Shown: positions 35,399 to 44,821 of the stretch, piece after piece
Numbering within the stretch: position 1 is the stretch's first letter
Layout of the letters: each line of letters begins with the position of its first letter
DNA from: Rhodobiaceae bacterium
GTDB taxonomy: Bacteria > Pseudomonadota > Alphaproteobacteria > Parvibaculales > Parvibaculaceae
Assembly: GCA_003330885.1 (NCBI GenBank)
Contig: CP030277.1
Coordinates: 1,984,001 to 2,048,000, forward strand
Direction: 5' to 3'
DNA: 64,000 nucleotides
Program-made: the position numbers and the translations under genes
The notes under the pieces: generated by a model
The model's database searches: none
The model's input: the letters and a program-made list of their open reading frames with translations, nothing else
Told to the model about the DNA's origin: nothing

Positions 35399-35841
35399 CC
35401 CACACTCACTTTGTCTACGCCTTCTTGTTCAGGTCTGATCGCCTCAACAAGGCGGTCGGGCGCGCTCATATCATCCAGAACAAACTGGCGTCCATCGGTG
35501 AGATCAATTCTGACCTGCCCTGCGCCAACCAGCTTTTGCAGATAGGACTGCGCGGTATGAACATTGCTGACAGACGCGAGGTCGACACGCACTTTCTCCG
35601 ACCGAAGCCCGCCCGTTGAGATCATCATATCACCTGAGGCAACCGCGACCTCGGCTCCGCGTGTTCGAAAGAACGCCCAGAAATAGAGCGCGGGCACGGC
35701 GATTATCTCTACTGCAAGTGCAAGGAGTTTCAGCGTTTCCAGGGGCGGCTCACGCCCATCTGCCCAGAACAAAACGCCCGCCCACAGAATAGAAATGCTG
35801 AGCGCAGGCAGATAGATTGACCAATGTCTTTCAGACCGCAT
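35395..35841 (-). CDS. Small membrane protein with PH-like domain
   Basis: A 148-residue protein with two N-terminal transmembrane segments (YLPALSISILWAGVLFW and LLALAVEIIAVPALYFWAFF) and a C-terminal beta-rich domain (SGDMMISTGGLRSEKVRVDL, then SVSNVHTAQSYLQKL) that resembles the bacterial PH domain arrangement. The gene is coupled to the downstream methyltransferase by a four-base overlap. The function is unknown; the domain call is by pattern only. Confidence 0.65.
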   Translation of the reverse strand: MRSERHWSIYLPALSISILWAGVLFWADGREPPLETLKLLALAVEIIAVPALYFWAFFRTRGAEVAVASGDMMISTGGLRSEKVRVDLASVSNVHTAQSYLQKLVGAGQVRIDLTDGRQFVLDDMSAPDRLVEAIRPEQEGVDKVSVG

Positions 35842-35974
35842 TACGAAGCTTCACCTTTCAACACTGATCCTTGTCATCATCAATGGGATTGTCCCAGATG
35901 CGCGCGCCATTGTTAAGCCTTCTCCGCGGATTTGGCCGATTGCTGCCCGGTGAACAATCAGATAAACCGGACCA

Positions 35975-36853
35975 ATGACCCGTTTGCGCGCTGATCTGCT
36001 TCTGCTTTTAACGGCGCTCATCTGGGGCGCAGCCTTCGTTGGACAATCGACCGCGATGGACCATCTCGGTCCATTTCTATTCACGGGCACACGTTTCTTG
36101 CTAGCGACCCTCGTCGTCCTGCCCTTCGTGTTGGCAGAAAGCAAGCAAGGCCCGCCCCTCCGCCGCGACCACATATCACTCATGGGTGTGGCTGGGGTCG
36201 TTTTTTTCATCGCAAGCATGACTCAACAGGCAGGGTTACTCGCCACAACAGTCACAAATGCCGGATTCTTGACCGCACTTTATGTCGTGCTTGTCCCTGT
36301 CATCGCCTTCATGGCCTTAAGGCACAAGCTGCCCTGGGTCGTCTGGCCAGCAGCCGCTCTCTCCCTTACGGGCACCTGGTTGCTCGGAGGCGGGCTCTCT
36401 GGCTTGAACTGGGGAGACGGCATCATGATCTTCAGCGCCGTCTTCTGGGCGCTGCAGGTCTTGCTGGTAGGGTCACTTGCAAGCCGGTCCGGACGCCCCA
36501 TCACCCTGGCTGCATTGCAGTTTGGCGTGACCGCAATACTCTGCCTGATTTTAGGCGCCGTGTTTGAACCCCTATCGTTCACAAACATGGCTGCCGCGTG
36601 GAAAGAACTCCTTTTCACCGGCATCATCTCAGGCGGATTGGGCTTCACACTGCAGGCCGTCGGACAGCGCTACACGCCAGCGTCCGACGCCGCGATCATC
36701 ATGTCATCAGAAGCTCTTTTTGCCGCCCTCTTCGGCGCGCTGCTACTCGGTGAACGGCTACCGCTGCTCGGATGGATCGGATGCAGCTGCATTCTGGCCG
36801 CTGTCATCGGGGTGCAACTCGCGCCGCTCTGGAGACAACGCACCCTCACCTGA
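35975..36853 (+). CDS. EamA-family drug/metabolite transporter
   Basis: A 292-residue inner-membrane protein with about ten transmembrane helices in two EamA repeats. The first begins LLLLTALIWGAAFVGQSTAM, the second near GDGIMIFSAVFWALQVLLVG. It ends in a conserved SSEALFAALFGALLLGERL block, typical of the DMT superfamily. These carriers export amino acids, purines or other metabolites; the substrate cannot be told. It is monocistronic. Confidence 0.9.
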   Translation: MTRLRADLLLLLTALIWGAAFVGQSTAMDHLGPFLFTGTRFLLATLVVLPFVLAESKQGPPLRRDHISLMGVAGVVFFIASMTQQAGLLATTVTNAGFLTALYVVLVPVIAFMALRHKLPWVVWPAAALSLTGTWLLGGGLSGLNWGDGIMIFSAVFWALQVLLVGSLASRSGRPITLAALQFGVTAILCLILGAVFEPLSFTNMAAAWKELLFTGIISGGLGFTLQAVGQRYTPASDAAIIMSSEALFAALFGALLLGERLPLLGWIGCSCILAAVIGVQLAPLWRQRTLT

Positions 36854-36862
36854 CACGGTGTC

Positions 36863-37939
36863 CTAATAGGGATACTCCAACTGAAGCGCGACGAACTCAG
36901 CGCTGTCCCGTCCATATTGCGCTGTCAGAAAGGCAAGTATCTGCTCCGGCGCAGTCGCGCCTGGTTCCAGTTGAAGGTCTCCCCCTGGACCAAAACCCAC
37001 CGACGCTGTGGCACCAACAAGCTCCGGCTCATCTGGCAACACGGTCAGTCCGCTCAACGTGCGCACGGCATCGCGCGCCACGGGCACGGCCTGGGAACGA
37101 TAGGTCCTGGCAAACATATCCACAGCAAACGCCAGCGCTATCTCATCCATGCCGTCAGAAAGAACAAGAGCATAGTCATCCCGGGGCCAGCCAAAGAGGA
37201 AATTGCGCGCAGCAACCCAGATAGGGCCCGCTCCGAGGACAAACTCTTCCGAATTGTGATCGGCATCAAACCCTTCAAGAGCAAGCTCCGCCGCAAGGGC
37301 ATCAGCGCGGGCCTTCCCTGCCAACATCTCAACTAGGTGAAGCGAGATGGGCAGAGACGCGCTTACGCCTGCAGAGGTCGCAACATTGCCATCACGCACA
37401 TAGCGGGTGTTCTCCTGCCAAAGGACTTTTGGGAAATCATCCTGCCGAACGTCCCGCGTATACCAGTGGCCCGTCGCCCGCCGACCATCAAGCAACCCCG
37501 TACGGGCAAGAACAAGCGCCCCATCACAGATAGAGACAAGCATTGCGCCCTTTGCCGATTGCGCACGCAACCAGTCAATGAGCACCTGATCATCATGATC
37601 AAGGACGGCGGGAATGATCACAAGGTCAGCGCCCCCCGGCAACCGGGCATCGAATTGATCCAGTGTTTCGTCTGCCTCAATACTCAGACCCGGCCAGAGA
37701 TAAACCGGTCCAGGCTCTGTCGACACAGCACGAACATCACCAACCCCCGCCCTTGAAAGAACACCATAGGGCACAAGGAAATCCGTGACCTCAGTGCCGC
37801 CATTTTGCGCAACCACCACAATGGTCCGATCCTCCGCGCGGGCCTCCCCAACTGCCGACAGCGTCACAAGCACCATAAGAAAAACGGTGAGAAACAGAGC
37901 CGTCCCTATATGGCCGGACGGCAGATGAAACCTGAACAT
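36863..37939 (-). CDS. Exported DJ-1/PfpI-family protein
   Basis: A 358-residue protein with a signal peptide (ALFLTVFLMVLVTLSAVGEARA) in front of a DJ-1/PfpI domain. The nucleophile-elbow segment SICDGALVLARTGLLDGRRA keeps the Cys. A further C-terminal region of about 130 residues has no AraC DNA-binding domain. The divergent gene is a GlxA regulator with a homologous DJ-1 domain (SVCSGAFFLSRTGLLDGHRA), so the two look like a duplicated sensor, one exported and one cytoplasmic. ATG at 37939 follows a GAAAGGA site. Confidence 0.8.
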   Translation of the reverse strand: MFRFHLPSGHIGTALFLTVFLMVLVTLSAVGEARAEDRTIVVVAQNGGTEVTDFLVPYGVLSRAGVGDVRAVSTEPGPVYLWPGLSIEADETLDQFDARLPGGADLVIIPAVLDHDDQVLIDWLRAQSAKGAMLVSICDGALVLARTGLLDGRRATGHWYTRDVRQDDFPKVLWQENTRYVRDGNVATSAGVSASLPISLHLVEMLAGKARADALAAELALEGFDADHNSEEFVLGAGPIWVAARNFLFGWPRDDYALVLSDGMDEIALAFAVDMFARTYRSQAVPVARDAVRTLSGLTVLPDEPELVGATASVGFGPGGDLQLEPGATAPEQILAFLTAQYGRDSAEFVALQLEYPY

Positions 37940-38047
37940 GGCTTTTCCTTTCAAGGGTCAAATACAGGATCAAAATGGCCTTGCATTCGCCTGGCAGCAA
38001 TGACACGATAAAAGCATATTCTGCCAATCTTAGTTTGGAGTTCCCCC

Positions 38048-39046
38048 ATGCGCCCCGCCACGACAGCCCCCGTCCGCAAGATCGTCATCTACACCTATGA
38101 GGGAGGCATGATGTTGGACGTTGTCGGGCCGGCAGACGTCTTTTCAACCGCCGCGCAATTTGTCGCTTACTCGGAAAACGCGCCAGCGCCTTACACGATT
38201 GAGGTCGTCGCCAACGAGGCAGGCCCGGTCACCATGTCAAACGGCGTTCAAATCGTTGCGGCGAAAAGCTTCCGGGACGTGAAAGGGTCCATCGACACTT
38301 TGATTTTTGCCGGGGGCTCCGAAGACGGAATTGCGGAGGCAGAGCAAGACCCTGCCCTGCACCCTTGGATCAAACGTAAAGCAGACACCGTGAACCGATT
38401 GGCCAGCGTATGCTCAGGAGCCTTCTTTCTGTCACGGACAGGGCTGTTGGATGGACATCGCGCAACAACTCATTGGGTTGCCTGCGAAAGACTTGCCAGA
38501 GATCACCCGAAAGTCGATGTGGTAGACGATGCAATCTACGTAAAAAGCGGCGACACCTACACATCCGCAGGCGTATCTGCTGGCATCGACCTGGCACTGG
38601 CCATGGTAGAAGAAGACCTCGGACGCGAAGTCGCCATGCAGGTCGCGCGACATCTCGTGCTTTTCCTTCGGCGACCCGGCGGGCAATCGCAATTCTCAGC
38701 ACAACTTGCAGCCCAGAGCACCAAGACGGAAAAGTTCGACGCCCTGCTCACTTACATTGCGGAACATCCGGAAGACGACCTGACCGTTCCTGCACTCGCA
38801 GAACAGGCAGCCATGAGCCCGCGCAACTTTGCCCGCCTGTTCAGACAGCAGGTCGGCGAAACACCCGCCAAATATGTTGAACGCGCGCGCCTTGATGCCG
38901 CCCGCAGACGTTTGGAAGAAGATGATGACAAGGTAGAGGCCGTCGCCGCCGCAACCGGATTTGGCAGCGCCGAAACCCTGCGCCGCACCATGAAACGGCA
39001 TATGGCGACAACGCCGGAAGCCTATCGCGCAAGTTTTGGCGGATAA
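38048..39046 (+). CDS. GlxA family AraC-type regulator with DJ-1/PfpI domain
   Basis: A 332-residue regulator. Residues about 10-190 form a DJ-1/PfpI domain with Cys in LASVCSGAFFLSRTG. Residues about 230-330 form two AraC helix-turn-helices (LTVPALAEQAAMSPRNFARL and AVAAATGFGSAETLRRTMKR). It likely regulates the divergent gene for the exported DJ-1 protein, or the P450 and rubredoxin genes downstream on its own strand. Family members sense amines or quaternary ammonium compounds in several alphaproteobacteria. Confidence 0.88.
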   Translation: MRPATTAPVRKIVIYTYEGGMMLDVVGPADVFSTAAQFVAYSENAPAPYTIEVVANEAGPVTMSNGVQIVAAKSFRDVKGSIDTLIFAGGSEDGIAEAEQDPALHPWIKRKADTVNRLASVCSGAFFLSRTGLLDGHRATTHWVACERLARDHPKVDVVDDAIYVKSGDTYTSAGVSAGIDLALAMVEEDLGREVAMQVARHLVLFLRRPGGQSQFSAQLAAQSTKTEKFDALLTYIAEHPEDDLTVPALAEQAAMSPRNFARLFRQQVGETPAKYVERARLDAARRRLEEDDDKVEAVAAATGFGSAETLRRTMKRHMATTPEAYRASFGG

Positions 39047-39219
39047 ATTTTTTCCCCCATTTCACCGGGGGTTTTCAATGACGCAGGGTCGGCCTAGGTC
39101 CAACAGCTGAGTCCCAAAACCACGCCGAAAAGCCGCGAAATCTCCTTGATTTGAAACAAGAGCGTGATGAAATTCTGTGCCAAGCTCTCAAAACAAAGAG
39201 CACTTTTGCGGAGGACCCC

Positions 39220-40494
39220 ATGCGCATTGCCCAAGACATAGCCGAGACGATTGTTGACCCCAAAGCCTACGCCGCGGGCACGCCCATCGACGACGCCTTC
39301 AAAATACTGCGCAAAGAAGCCCCCTTCGCCATTGCCGAACCAAAGGGCATCGACCCGTTCTGGGTGGTCACCAAGTTCGACGACATCCAACTGATCGAAC
39401 GTCAAAACGATCTATTCCACAATGGCGACCGTTCCGCCGTGCTCACCACCATTGAAGCTGACAAGATGGTCCGCGACATGATGGGCGGCTCGCCCCACCT
39501 GGTACGCTCGCTTGTGCAGATGGACAATCCTGACCACATGGCCTACCGGCGGCTGACGCAGGCCTGGTTCCTGCCGCAAAACATCAAAAAGCTTGAACCA
39601 CGCATTCGCGAGATTGCGCGCACTTCCGTTGACCGTATGGCGGCCTTTGGCACGGAGTGTGACTTCGCCCGCGACGTGGCCTTCCTCTACCCGCTCCATG
39701 TGATCATGGAGATCCTCGGCGTGCCGGAAAGCGACGAGCCCAAAATGCTGAAGCTCACTCAGGAACTCTTTGGCGCAGCCGACCCGGAAATGAACCGCAC
39801 CGGCACAACAGACCAGGGAACCGAAGCGGGCGTCAGCGCCATCGCGGAAACGGTCGGCGAATTTATTGAATATTTCAACGCGCTAACGGAAGACCGGCGG
39901 GCAAATCCTCGAGACGATGTGTCCAGCGTCATTGCAAACGGCCAGATCAATGGCGAGCCCCTCGATCACTTTGCCGCCATGTCCTACTACATCATCGCCG
40001 CGACTGCGGGTCATGACACAACCTCCCACACAACAGCAGAGGGTCTGTGGGCGCTCTGTGACAATCAGGGGGAGCTCGCCAAGCTGCAAGCTGATCCCAC
40101 CTTGATCAACGGGCATATTGAGGAATCGATCCGCTGGACCACCGCGGTGAAACACTTCATGCGCACCGCTACCGAGGATACGGAAGTTGCGGGTCAGAAA
40201 ATCGCCAAGGGAGACTGGTTGATGCTTTGCTATCAATCCGGCAACCGGGACGAAGATCATTTCGACGACCCCTTCGCCTACCGTGTCGATCGCGACCCGA
40301 ACAAACATGTTGCCTTCGGCTATGGCGCCCATGTTTGCCTGGGCCAACATCTCGCCCGAATGGAGATGCGCATCCTTTGGGAAGAACTCCTGCCACGCCT
40401 CGATACCATTGAGCTGTCTGGCGCACCTGAACGGATGAAGTCGTCCTTTGTCTGTGGTCCAAAATCGGTGCCAGTGACCTTCAAGATGAAGTGA
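39220..40494 (+). CDS. Cytochrome P450
   Basis: A 424-residue soluble class I-type P450. The I-helix oxygen-activation motif is ATAGHDTTSHT, the ExxR motif is EESIRW, and the heme-ligating Cys373 is in AFGYGAHVCLGQHL. ATG at 39220 (MRIAQDIA) is preferred; an in-frame upstream start would precede it by 23 residues. The sequence is like the CYP families that hydroxylate terpenes, steroids or alkanes. A rubredoxin gene follows after 13 bases, an unusual partner since most such enzymes use a [2Fe-2S] ferredoxin. Confidence 0.92.
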   Translation: MRIAQDIAETIVDPKAYAAGTPIDDAFKILRKEAPFAIAEPKGIDPFWVVTKFDDIQLIERQNDLFHNGDRSAVLTTIEADKMVRDMMGGSPHLVRSLVQMDNPDHMAYRRLTQAWFLPQNIKKLEPRIREIARTSVDRMAAFGTECDFARDVAFLYPLHVIMEILGVPESDEPKMLKLTQELFGAADPEMNRTGTTDQGTEAGVSAIAETVGEFIEYFNALTEDRRANPRDDVSSVIANGQINGEPLDHFAAMSYYIIAATAGHDTTSHTTAEGLWALCDNQGELAKLQADPTLINGHIEESIRWTTAVKHFMRTATEDTEVAGQKIAKGDWLMLCYQSGNRDEDHFDDPFAYRVDRDPNKHVAFGYGAHVCLGQHLARMEMRILWEELLPRLDTIELSGAPERMKSSFVCGPKSVPVTFKMK

Positions 40495-40507
40495 GGTCAA
40501 AAGCAAA

Positions 40508-40687
40508 ATGTCTGAGACAGACTTCAAAACCTGGCAATGTCGCACCTGCGGCTACATTTATGACGAAGCCGAGGGAGACGAGGGCGAAGGCCTGGCGCCT
40601 GGCACCCGCTGGGCCGACATTCCCGACGACTGGGTCTGCCCGCTCTGCGGCACACCCAAGTCCGACTTCGACATGATCGAGCTCTAG
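40508..40687 (+). CDS. Rubredoxin
   Basis: A 59-residue electron carrier with the two Cys pairs that bind one iron: CRTCGYIYDEAEGD at residues 11-24 and CPLCGTPKSDF at 44-54. Its length and sequence are those of an AlkG-like or general rubredoxin. It starts 13 bases after the P450 stop, so it is in the same transcript and is a candidate electron donor to it, or serves another oxygenase or peroxide reductase. No rubredoxin reductase is adjacent. Confidence 0.93.
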   Translation: MSETDFKTWQCRTCGYIYDEAEGDEGEGLAPGTRWADIPDDWVCPLCGTPKSDFDMIEL

Positions 40688-40695
40688 ATCAAGCT

Positions 40696-42468
40696 TTATC
40701 CCACGGCCTGCACGTCAGCGAGGAAAGTATCGACATGAGTGCGCAGGGCCTCTGACTGATGGCTCATCTGTGTCACGGATTCAGTAACGCGCCTTGCCGT
40801 TGTTCCAGAAAGATCAGCAGACTGCTGCACACCCGTCATTGCCTGAGCAATTTCCTGTGTACCCAGAGCAGCCTGCTGCACACTCCCGCTGATTTCCTGT
40901 GTCGCGTTCCGTTGCTCGGCAATTGCAGCTGCAACCGTCGCTGTGTATTCGTCGATATCCCTAATTGTCTGAGAAATATCGCCGATAGCCGACACCGAGT
41001 CTTTCGTGACAGCCTGAATGGCAGATATCTGCTCGCCGATCTCACCGGTCGCTTTAGCCGTCTGCATTGCCAGTTCCTTCACTTCTGATGCAACGACCGC
41101 AAATCCTTTGCCTGCCTCCCCTGCACGTGCGGCTTCAATGGTCGCGTTAAGTGCAAGCAGGTTGGTCTGCTCTGCGATATCATTTATGAGGCTCACAACG
41201 TCCCCAATACGTGTTGCAGCGTCTTCCAACCCATTCACAGATTGGGTTGTCCTATCCGCATCCTCAACGGCCTTTTGAGTAATCTGTGTCGTGGTGGTGA
41301 TGTTTTGTGCAACTTCAGCGATCGAATTCGACATTTCTTCCGCTGCAGACGCCACAACTTGCACATTTGTACTGGCTTCTTCTGAAGCAGCCGCGACAGA
41401 TGCGGTCTGAGTTTGACCCTCCGTTGCCACGCTCGACATATCCGACGCAGCCATGTCGAGAGTCGACATCGCCTCACCGATGACAGTCATTACCGACTCA
41501 AGAGAGGTATGGAACCTGTGTGTGATGGCCTCGACCTCAAGCCGGCGTTTTTCCTTTTCCTCTAGATTGGCTTTTTCCCTCGCTGCCAGGGCCTGGGCTT
41601 CTTCAGTACGTTCCCTCAAGACACTGTAAGCATGTGCTGTTCTACCAACCTCATCCTGCGTATCCACGTCCAACTCTCGGCTTGTGTCTCCGTCAGCAAG
41701 GACTGTCAGGGCATCAATCACACCAATCAAGGGTTTGACAACCGCTCTTACGACAACAAAAGAAACCACGCCGCCGAGCCCAATTGCAGACACAGCCATA
41801 ACCATGATCGTCATAACGGCGCTTTTTTCATGGGCCAGCACCGTCGCTAAAGACTGGGCTGTCAATTCTTCAATATCGAACAGGATCTCTTCGATTTCAT
41901 GATCGAGCGCATCTTCCTCGGCAATTACCGCAGGTGCCTTTTCCCGGGCTGCCGATATTCGTCCTGTCTGCAACAGGCGGTTGACCTCATTTGCATGCTC
42001 TTCATATGTCAGATGGGCCGCGTCGAAATGCTTGAGGGATTTTAAGATCGCCTGGTAGCGCTCACGTGTATGGGCATCGCGGGTTAGAGAAATCGCTTCC
42101 TCTGCGATTTTCTCCGCCTTGATCACGTCAACATCGACCTGATGGCTGTATTTTTCAAATTTCTCAATATTGGCTTCAAGTGACCGACGCTCAGGAGATC
42201 CGTAGTCCGCCAACCCTGCCCGCAGGGTCCGCTCAAAATAAACGGCTTGCTCAAGTTGCGCGAGCGCCACCTTTGTCACCATTTCGGTCAGCGGCATATG
42301 TTCCTCAGAGATTTCTTCAATCTCTGCAGTAATGCTGTTCATCTGCCAGAGCGTCACAGACGCTGTGGCGACAAAGCAGGAAATCAGAAAAACGATGACA
42401 CCATAAAATTTGGTGGAAACTGAAAACTGGCCGAGAAACTTATGTCCGGCGGAAAGGGCCCCATTCAT
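40696..42468 (-). CDS. Methyl-accepting chemotaxis protein
   Basis: A 590-residue transmembrane receptor. A first membrane helix ([20 protein letters not shown]) is followed by a helical periplasmic sensor domain of about 190 residues, a second membrane helix ([20 protein letters not shown]), a HAMP domain and a long cytoplasmic coiled coil. The signalling tip has [23 protein letters not shown] at 42468 follows a GGAGAAA site. No che gene is near. The ligand is unknown. The sensor domain is of the four-helix bundle type. Confidence 0.9.
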   Translation of the reverse strand: MNGALSAGHKFLGQFSVSTKFYGVIVFLISCFVATASVTLWQMNSITAEIEEISEEHMPLTEMVTKVALAQLEQAVYFERTLRAGLADYGSPERRSLEANIEKFEKYSHQVDVDVIKAEKIAEEAISLTRDAHTRERYQAILKSLKHFDAAHLTYEEHANEVNRLLQTGRISAAREKAPAVIAEEDALDHEIEEILFDIEELTAQSLATVLAHEKSAVMTIMVMAVSAIGLGGVVSFVVVRAVVKPLIGVIDALTVLADGDTSRELDVDTQDEVGRTAHAYSVLRERTEEAQALAAREKANLEEKEKRRLEVEAITHRFHTSLESVMTVIGEAMSTLDMAASDMSSVATEGQTQTASVAAASEEASTNVQVVASAAEEMSNSIAEVAQNITTTTQITQKAVEDADRTTQSVNGLEDAATRIGDVVSLINDIAEQTNLLALNATIEAARAGEAGKGFAVVASEVKELAMQTAKATGEIGEQISAIQAVTKDSVSAIGDISQTIRDIDEYTATVAAAIAEQRNATQEISGSVQQAALGTQEIAQAMTGVQQSADLSGTTARRVTESVTQMSHQSEALRTHVDTFLADVQAVG

Positions 42469-42799
42469 TGGCTTTCTCCGAAGTAAAAAGCCACCCGCCG
42501 CTATATTCCTTATCAAGAGATACCAAAACGCTAACACCGGAGAAAACAATGATGGTCTTTGTCTCCAATGCCAAAGACACGCCTGCCCTAGCGCACAGGC
42601 TAAGGGAAGAGATCAGGCGCTCGGCCAGAGCGCGGCTTTTTGGCCACACACCCTGAATAACACCCCCCGACGACCTGAAAATCGGGGCCAATCTGTCAAT
42701 TACGCGACAGGAGCATCCTGAAACCTCCGTTAACTAAGTTGGTGCGCAGAATTAACCATGACAGAATTCTTAGCGGAGCCAGGAGAAGTGGGGCACACC
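42469..42799. other. Intergenic region between chemoreceptor and crystallin-like gene
   Basis: No gene is supported. The last part contains TTAACTAAG and, 15 bases on, TTAACCAT (about 42751-42758), the latter identical to the core half-site of the cell-cycle regulator CtrA in alphaproteobacteria. A CCCCCCGACGACCTGAAAATCGGGG hairpin-like segment (about 42663-42687) lies in the middle. Both are weak single observations. Confidence 0.35.
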
Positions 42800-43213
42800 A
42801 TGTTGGGAAACACCAAAGGACAAGGAGCGCTGGCCGGCGCGTTCATATGCACACTGGCCCTAACCACTGTCCCCGCCCATGCGGATGAGAACTCCGTTTG
42901 TTTTTTTAACGGGCCCAGTTTCGAGGGGGCTGCCTATTGCACCTCCGCAGGCACCCGCAAAGGCATGATCGATCATCCCTTCGGCAAACGTTTCCGGTCC
43001 GTTGAACTCACCGGGAGCGCCGTCGTCCATATCTGCGAATATTCGGGCTTCGGCGGTCGCTGCATGGTGGTGGAGAAAAGCCAGCCCGATCTCGACACGC
43101 TCTATGTGAACAATGTCGAGTCCTTCGAAGTGCTGACCGTGGAAAGCTCCGGCGCTCGCTTCTTCAATCATGTGGGCTATGCCGACAGCGGTGTCCACAT
43201 CGCGGGTGAATAG
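42800..43213 (+). CDS. Secreted beta/gamma-crystallin-like protein (peptidase inhibitor I36 type)
   Basis: A 137-residue protein with a signal peptide (GALAGAFICTLALTTVPAHA). The mature part shows two Greek-key-like units: CFFNGPSFEGAAYCTS with FRSVELTG, and CEYSGFGGRCMVVEKS with VNNVESFEV. Four Cys residues can form two disulfides. Proteins of this fold bind calcium or inhibit metalloproteases such as SMPI of Streptomyces. ATG 42800 was chosen as nearest to the signal; an upstream ATG at 42758 is possible. Confidence 0.75.
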   Translation: MLGNTKGQGALAGAFICTLALTTVPAHADENSVCFFNGPSFEGAAYCTSAGTRKGMIDHPFGKRFRSVELTGSAVVHICEYSGFGGRCMVVEKSQPDLDTLYVNNVESFEVLTVESSGARFFNHVGYADSGVHIAGE

Positions 43214-43500
43214 CAAATGCTACTCATCAGCTAAGCGCTGACCCGGTCACAGACCATATTTGAGACCAAGTGTTCCTCTGAGACCAAGTGTTCCTCCAAG
43301 ATCCGCCCATCCTGATTTGTCAAACCCCAATCCCCACCGCTCAGAAGTGCTTAGGCACAACCTCGATTGTCCCCCTTACCAATACGCAAAACAACGCTCT
43401 ATGTAAGCATTATAATAAACTAGTTGTTTCGTTTTGTGTTTGGGTCTTCAATAGTCCTTCCACAGACTAAGTGGGAAAAAAAGACAATCGGGAGAACATC
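43214..43500. repeat. Intergenic region with an 18-bp direct repeat
   Basis: GAGACCAAGTGTTCCTCT (43262-43279) is followed at once by the same 18 bases with one change at the end (43280-43297), a short tandem duplication. The rest of this 287-base gap is AT-rich towards the lipoprotein gene, with the ribosome site GGGAGAA just before it. No further feature is supported. Confidence 0.6.
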
Positions 43501-44673
43501 ATGGTCAGCTATCTAGAGAGTTTCCTCAGACGGACAAATTGTGCAGCCACCCCCGTCCTGGCTTCGATGATCGCAGCATTATTTCTCGCCGCCTGTGAGC
43601 ATCAGAACGAAGGTGTCGTGAGCACAGCCCACCTGACTGCGAATACAAAAGCGCAGGCGACCCAAGACTATGACAAACGGTATTTTCGCCCTTCCGAGAT
43701 TGACGCCCTTCATTTAGTCAATAAGGGAGATGCTTATTCAATCAGCATCATCTCCATCTTCGTCTGTAACTTTCATGAAATTGGGTGGCTTGATCTAACA
43801 CTGTCTGCGAATTCCTCGGCAAGCTGTGACAATGGCAGCGGCGACGCCGGAGGCTCTCCAAACACTCGAGGCGAAATCGTATTGATTGCAAACGTTGTCG
43901 AAGGCCCTATCGGTGAGGACGATCCGTCAGCAGGCCGGGTTGTTTTCTATAGCTCGGATGTTCGTGAGTCAGGCCAGACAGTGAACGACAAGCCTATTTC
44001 GATTCAAGGCACTCAGTTTTACGACGGGACCGGCCTAAACATGTCTCTAGCTATGCTCGAGCTGGACAACCAAGAGAACGAAGCAGCCAAGAGCATGATG
44101 CAGACTCTCGCCAGCGTAGGAACCGCCGCATATCCACCGTCAAGCGCCGCCCTAGGTGCGTTATCCAAATTGGGCGACAGCTTGTTGTCTGGCAATCAAG
44201 ACGACACTGAGTTCTGGCGTCGCATAACTTTCGACCCACCACGGACCACAAGCAGTGACAACGGGACCAGTGTCTACAGAAATCCACTAGCCGAGGGTTA
44301 TATTGCCTTTATGCGCAGCGAGGACAGAAGCGCAGATTTACGTTTTGATGCAGATGAGAGAGGCTGGACCATCTGTCCTCGGCAAGGCGAAATCATGGTT
44401 GGAAACTGCAACGAAGGAAAAATATACCGCGAACGAAGCTGGGTTCTTGTGAGGATCTCAAAGGAGGACAAAGGCACAGCGACTAATCTGGAAGCTCGCG
44501 AAACGCTAGCGCAGTTACAAGAACGCCTTAGTAACTCAGCGAAAGCGGGAGTGGACATGACAAAAATCGTCGCGAAAATCTCAGAAGTTGCGACCGAGGT
44601 ACTGAACGCCGAAGCCGCAAATATCAAAGAAAATTTGGAGGCGGGCGCTAAAGCAACCCCGCCCGCGCGATAA
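43501..44673 (+). CDS. Hypothetical lipoprotein
   Basis: A 390-residue exported protein. The signal peptide ends in a lipobox LFLAAC, so the mature form should be lipid-anchored. The body (for example EIVLIANVVEGPIGEDDPSA, RVVFYSSDVRE, FYDGTGLNMSLAMLELDNQE) reads as a beta-sandwich module followed by helices; the end is a helical or coiled-coil tail with heptad-like Ala/Glu content. I do not recognise the family. ATG 43501 follows GGGAGAA. Composition is more AT-rich than its neighbours, so transfer is possible. Confidence 0.75.
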   Translation: MVSYLESFLRRTNCAATPVLASMIAALFLAACEHQNEGVVSTAHLTANTKAQATQDYDKRYFRPSEIDALHLVNKGDAYSISIISIFVCNFHEIGWLDLTLSANSSASCDNGSGDAGGSPNTRGEIVLIANVVEGPIGEDDPSAGRVVFYSSDVRESGQTVNDKPISIQGTQFYDGTGLNMSLAMLELDNQENEAAKSMMQTLASVGTAAYPPSSAALGALSKLGDSLLSGNQDDTEFWRRITFDPPRTTSSDNGTSVYRNPLAEGYIAFMRSEDRSADLRFDADERGWTICPRQGEIMVGNCNEGKIYRERSWVLVRISKEDKGTATNLEARETLAQLQERLSNSAKAGVDMTKIVAKISEVATEVLNAEAANIKENLEAGAKATPPAR

Positions 44674-44718
44674 TAGCTGCCTCCTCTGTTTCTTGACCAA
44701 TATAACGGGACGCACTGA

Positions 44719-44755
44719 TCAGGAGTGATCCAGGATAGAATTTGTATACTCCTGA
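44719..44755. promoter_or_regulatory. 8-bp inverted repeat upstream of uvrB
   Basis: TCAGGAGT (44719-44726) and ACTCCTGA (44748-44755) are perfect inverse complements with a 21-base spacer, two helical turns apart, about 65 bases upstream of the uvrB start. It does not match the alphaproteobacterial LexA box GTTC-N7-GTTC or GAAC-N7-GAAC. It could be a regulator site or part of a short stem. Confidence 0.4.
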
Positions 44756-44821
44756 CACATCCTGACAGGTGAGACGCCCTGCCCTCTTTGAAACCGGATG
44801 ATTCCGGGCCATATTGGGGTC

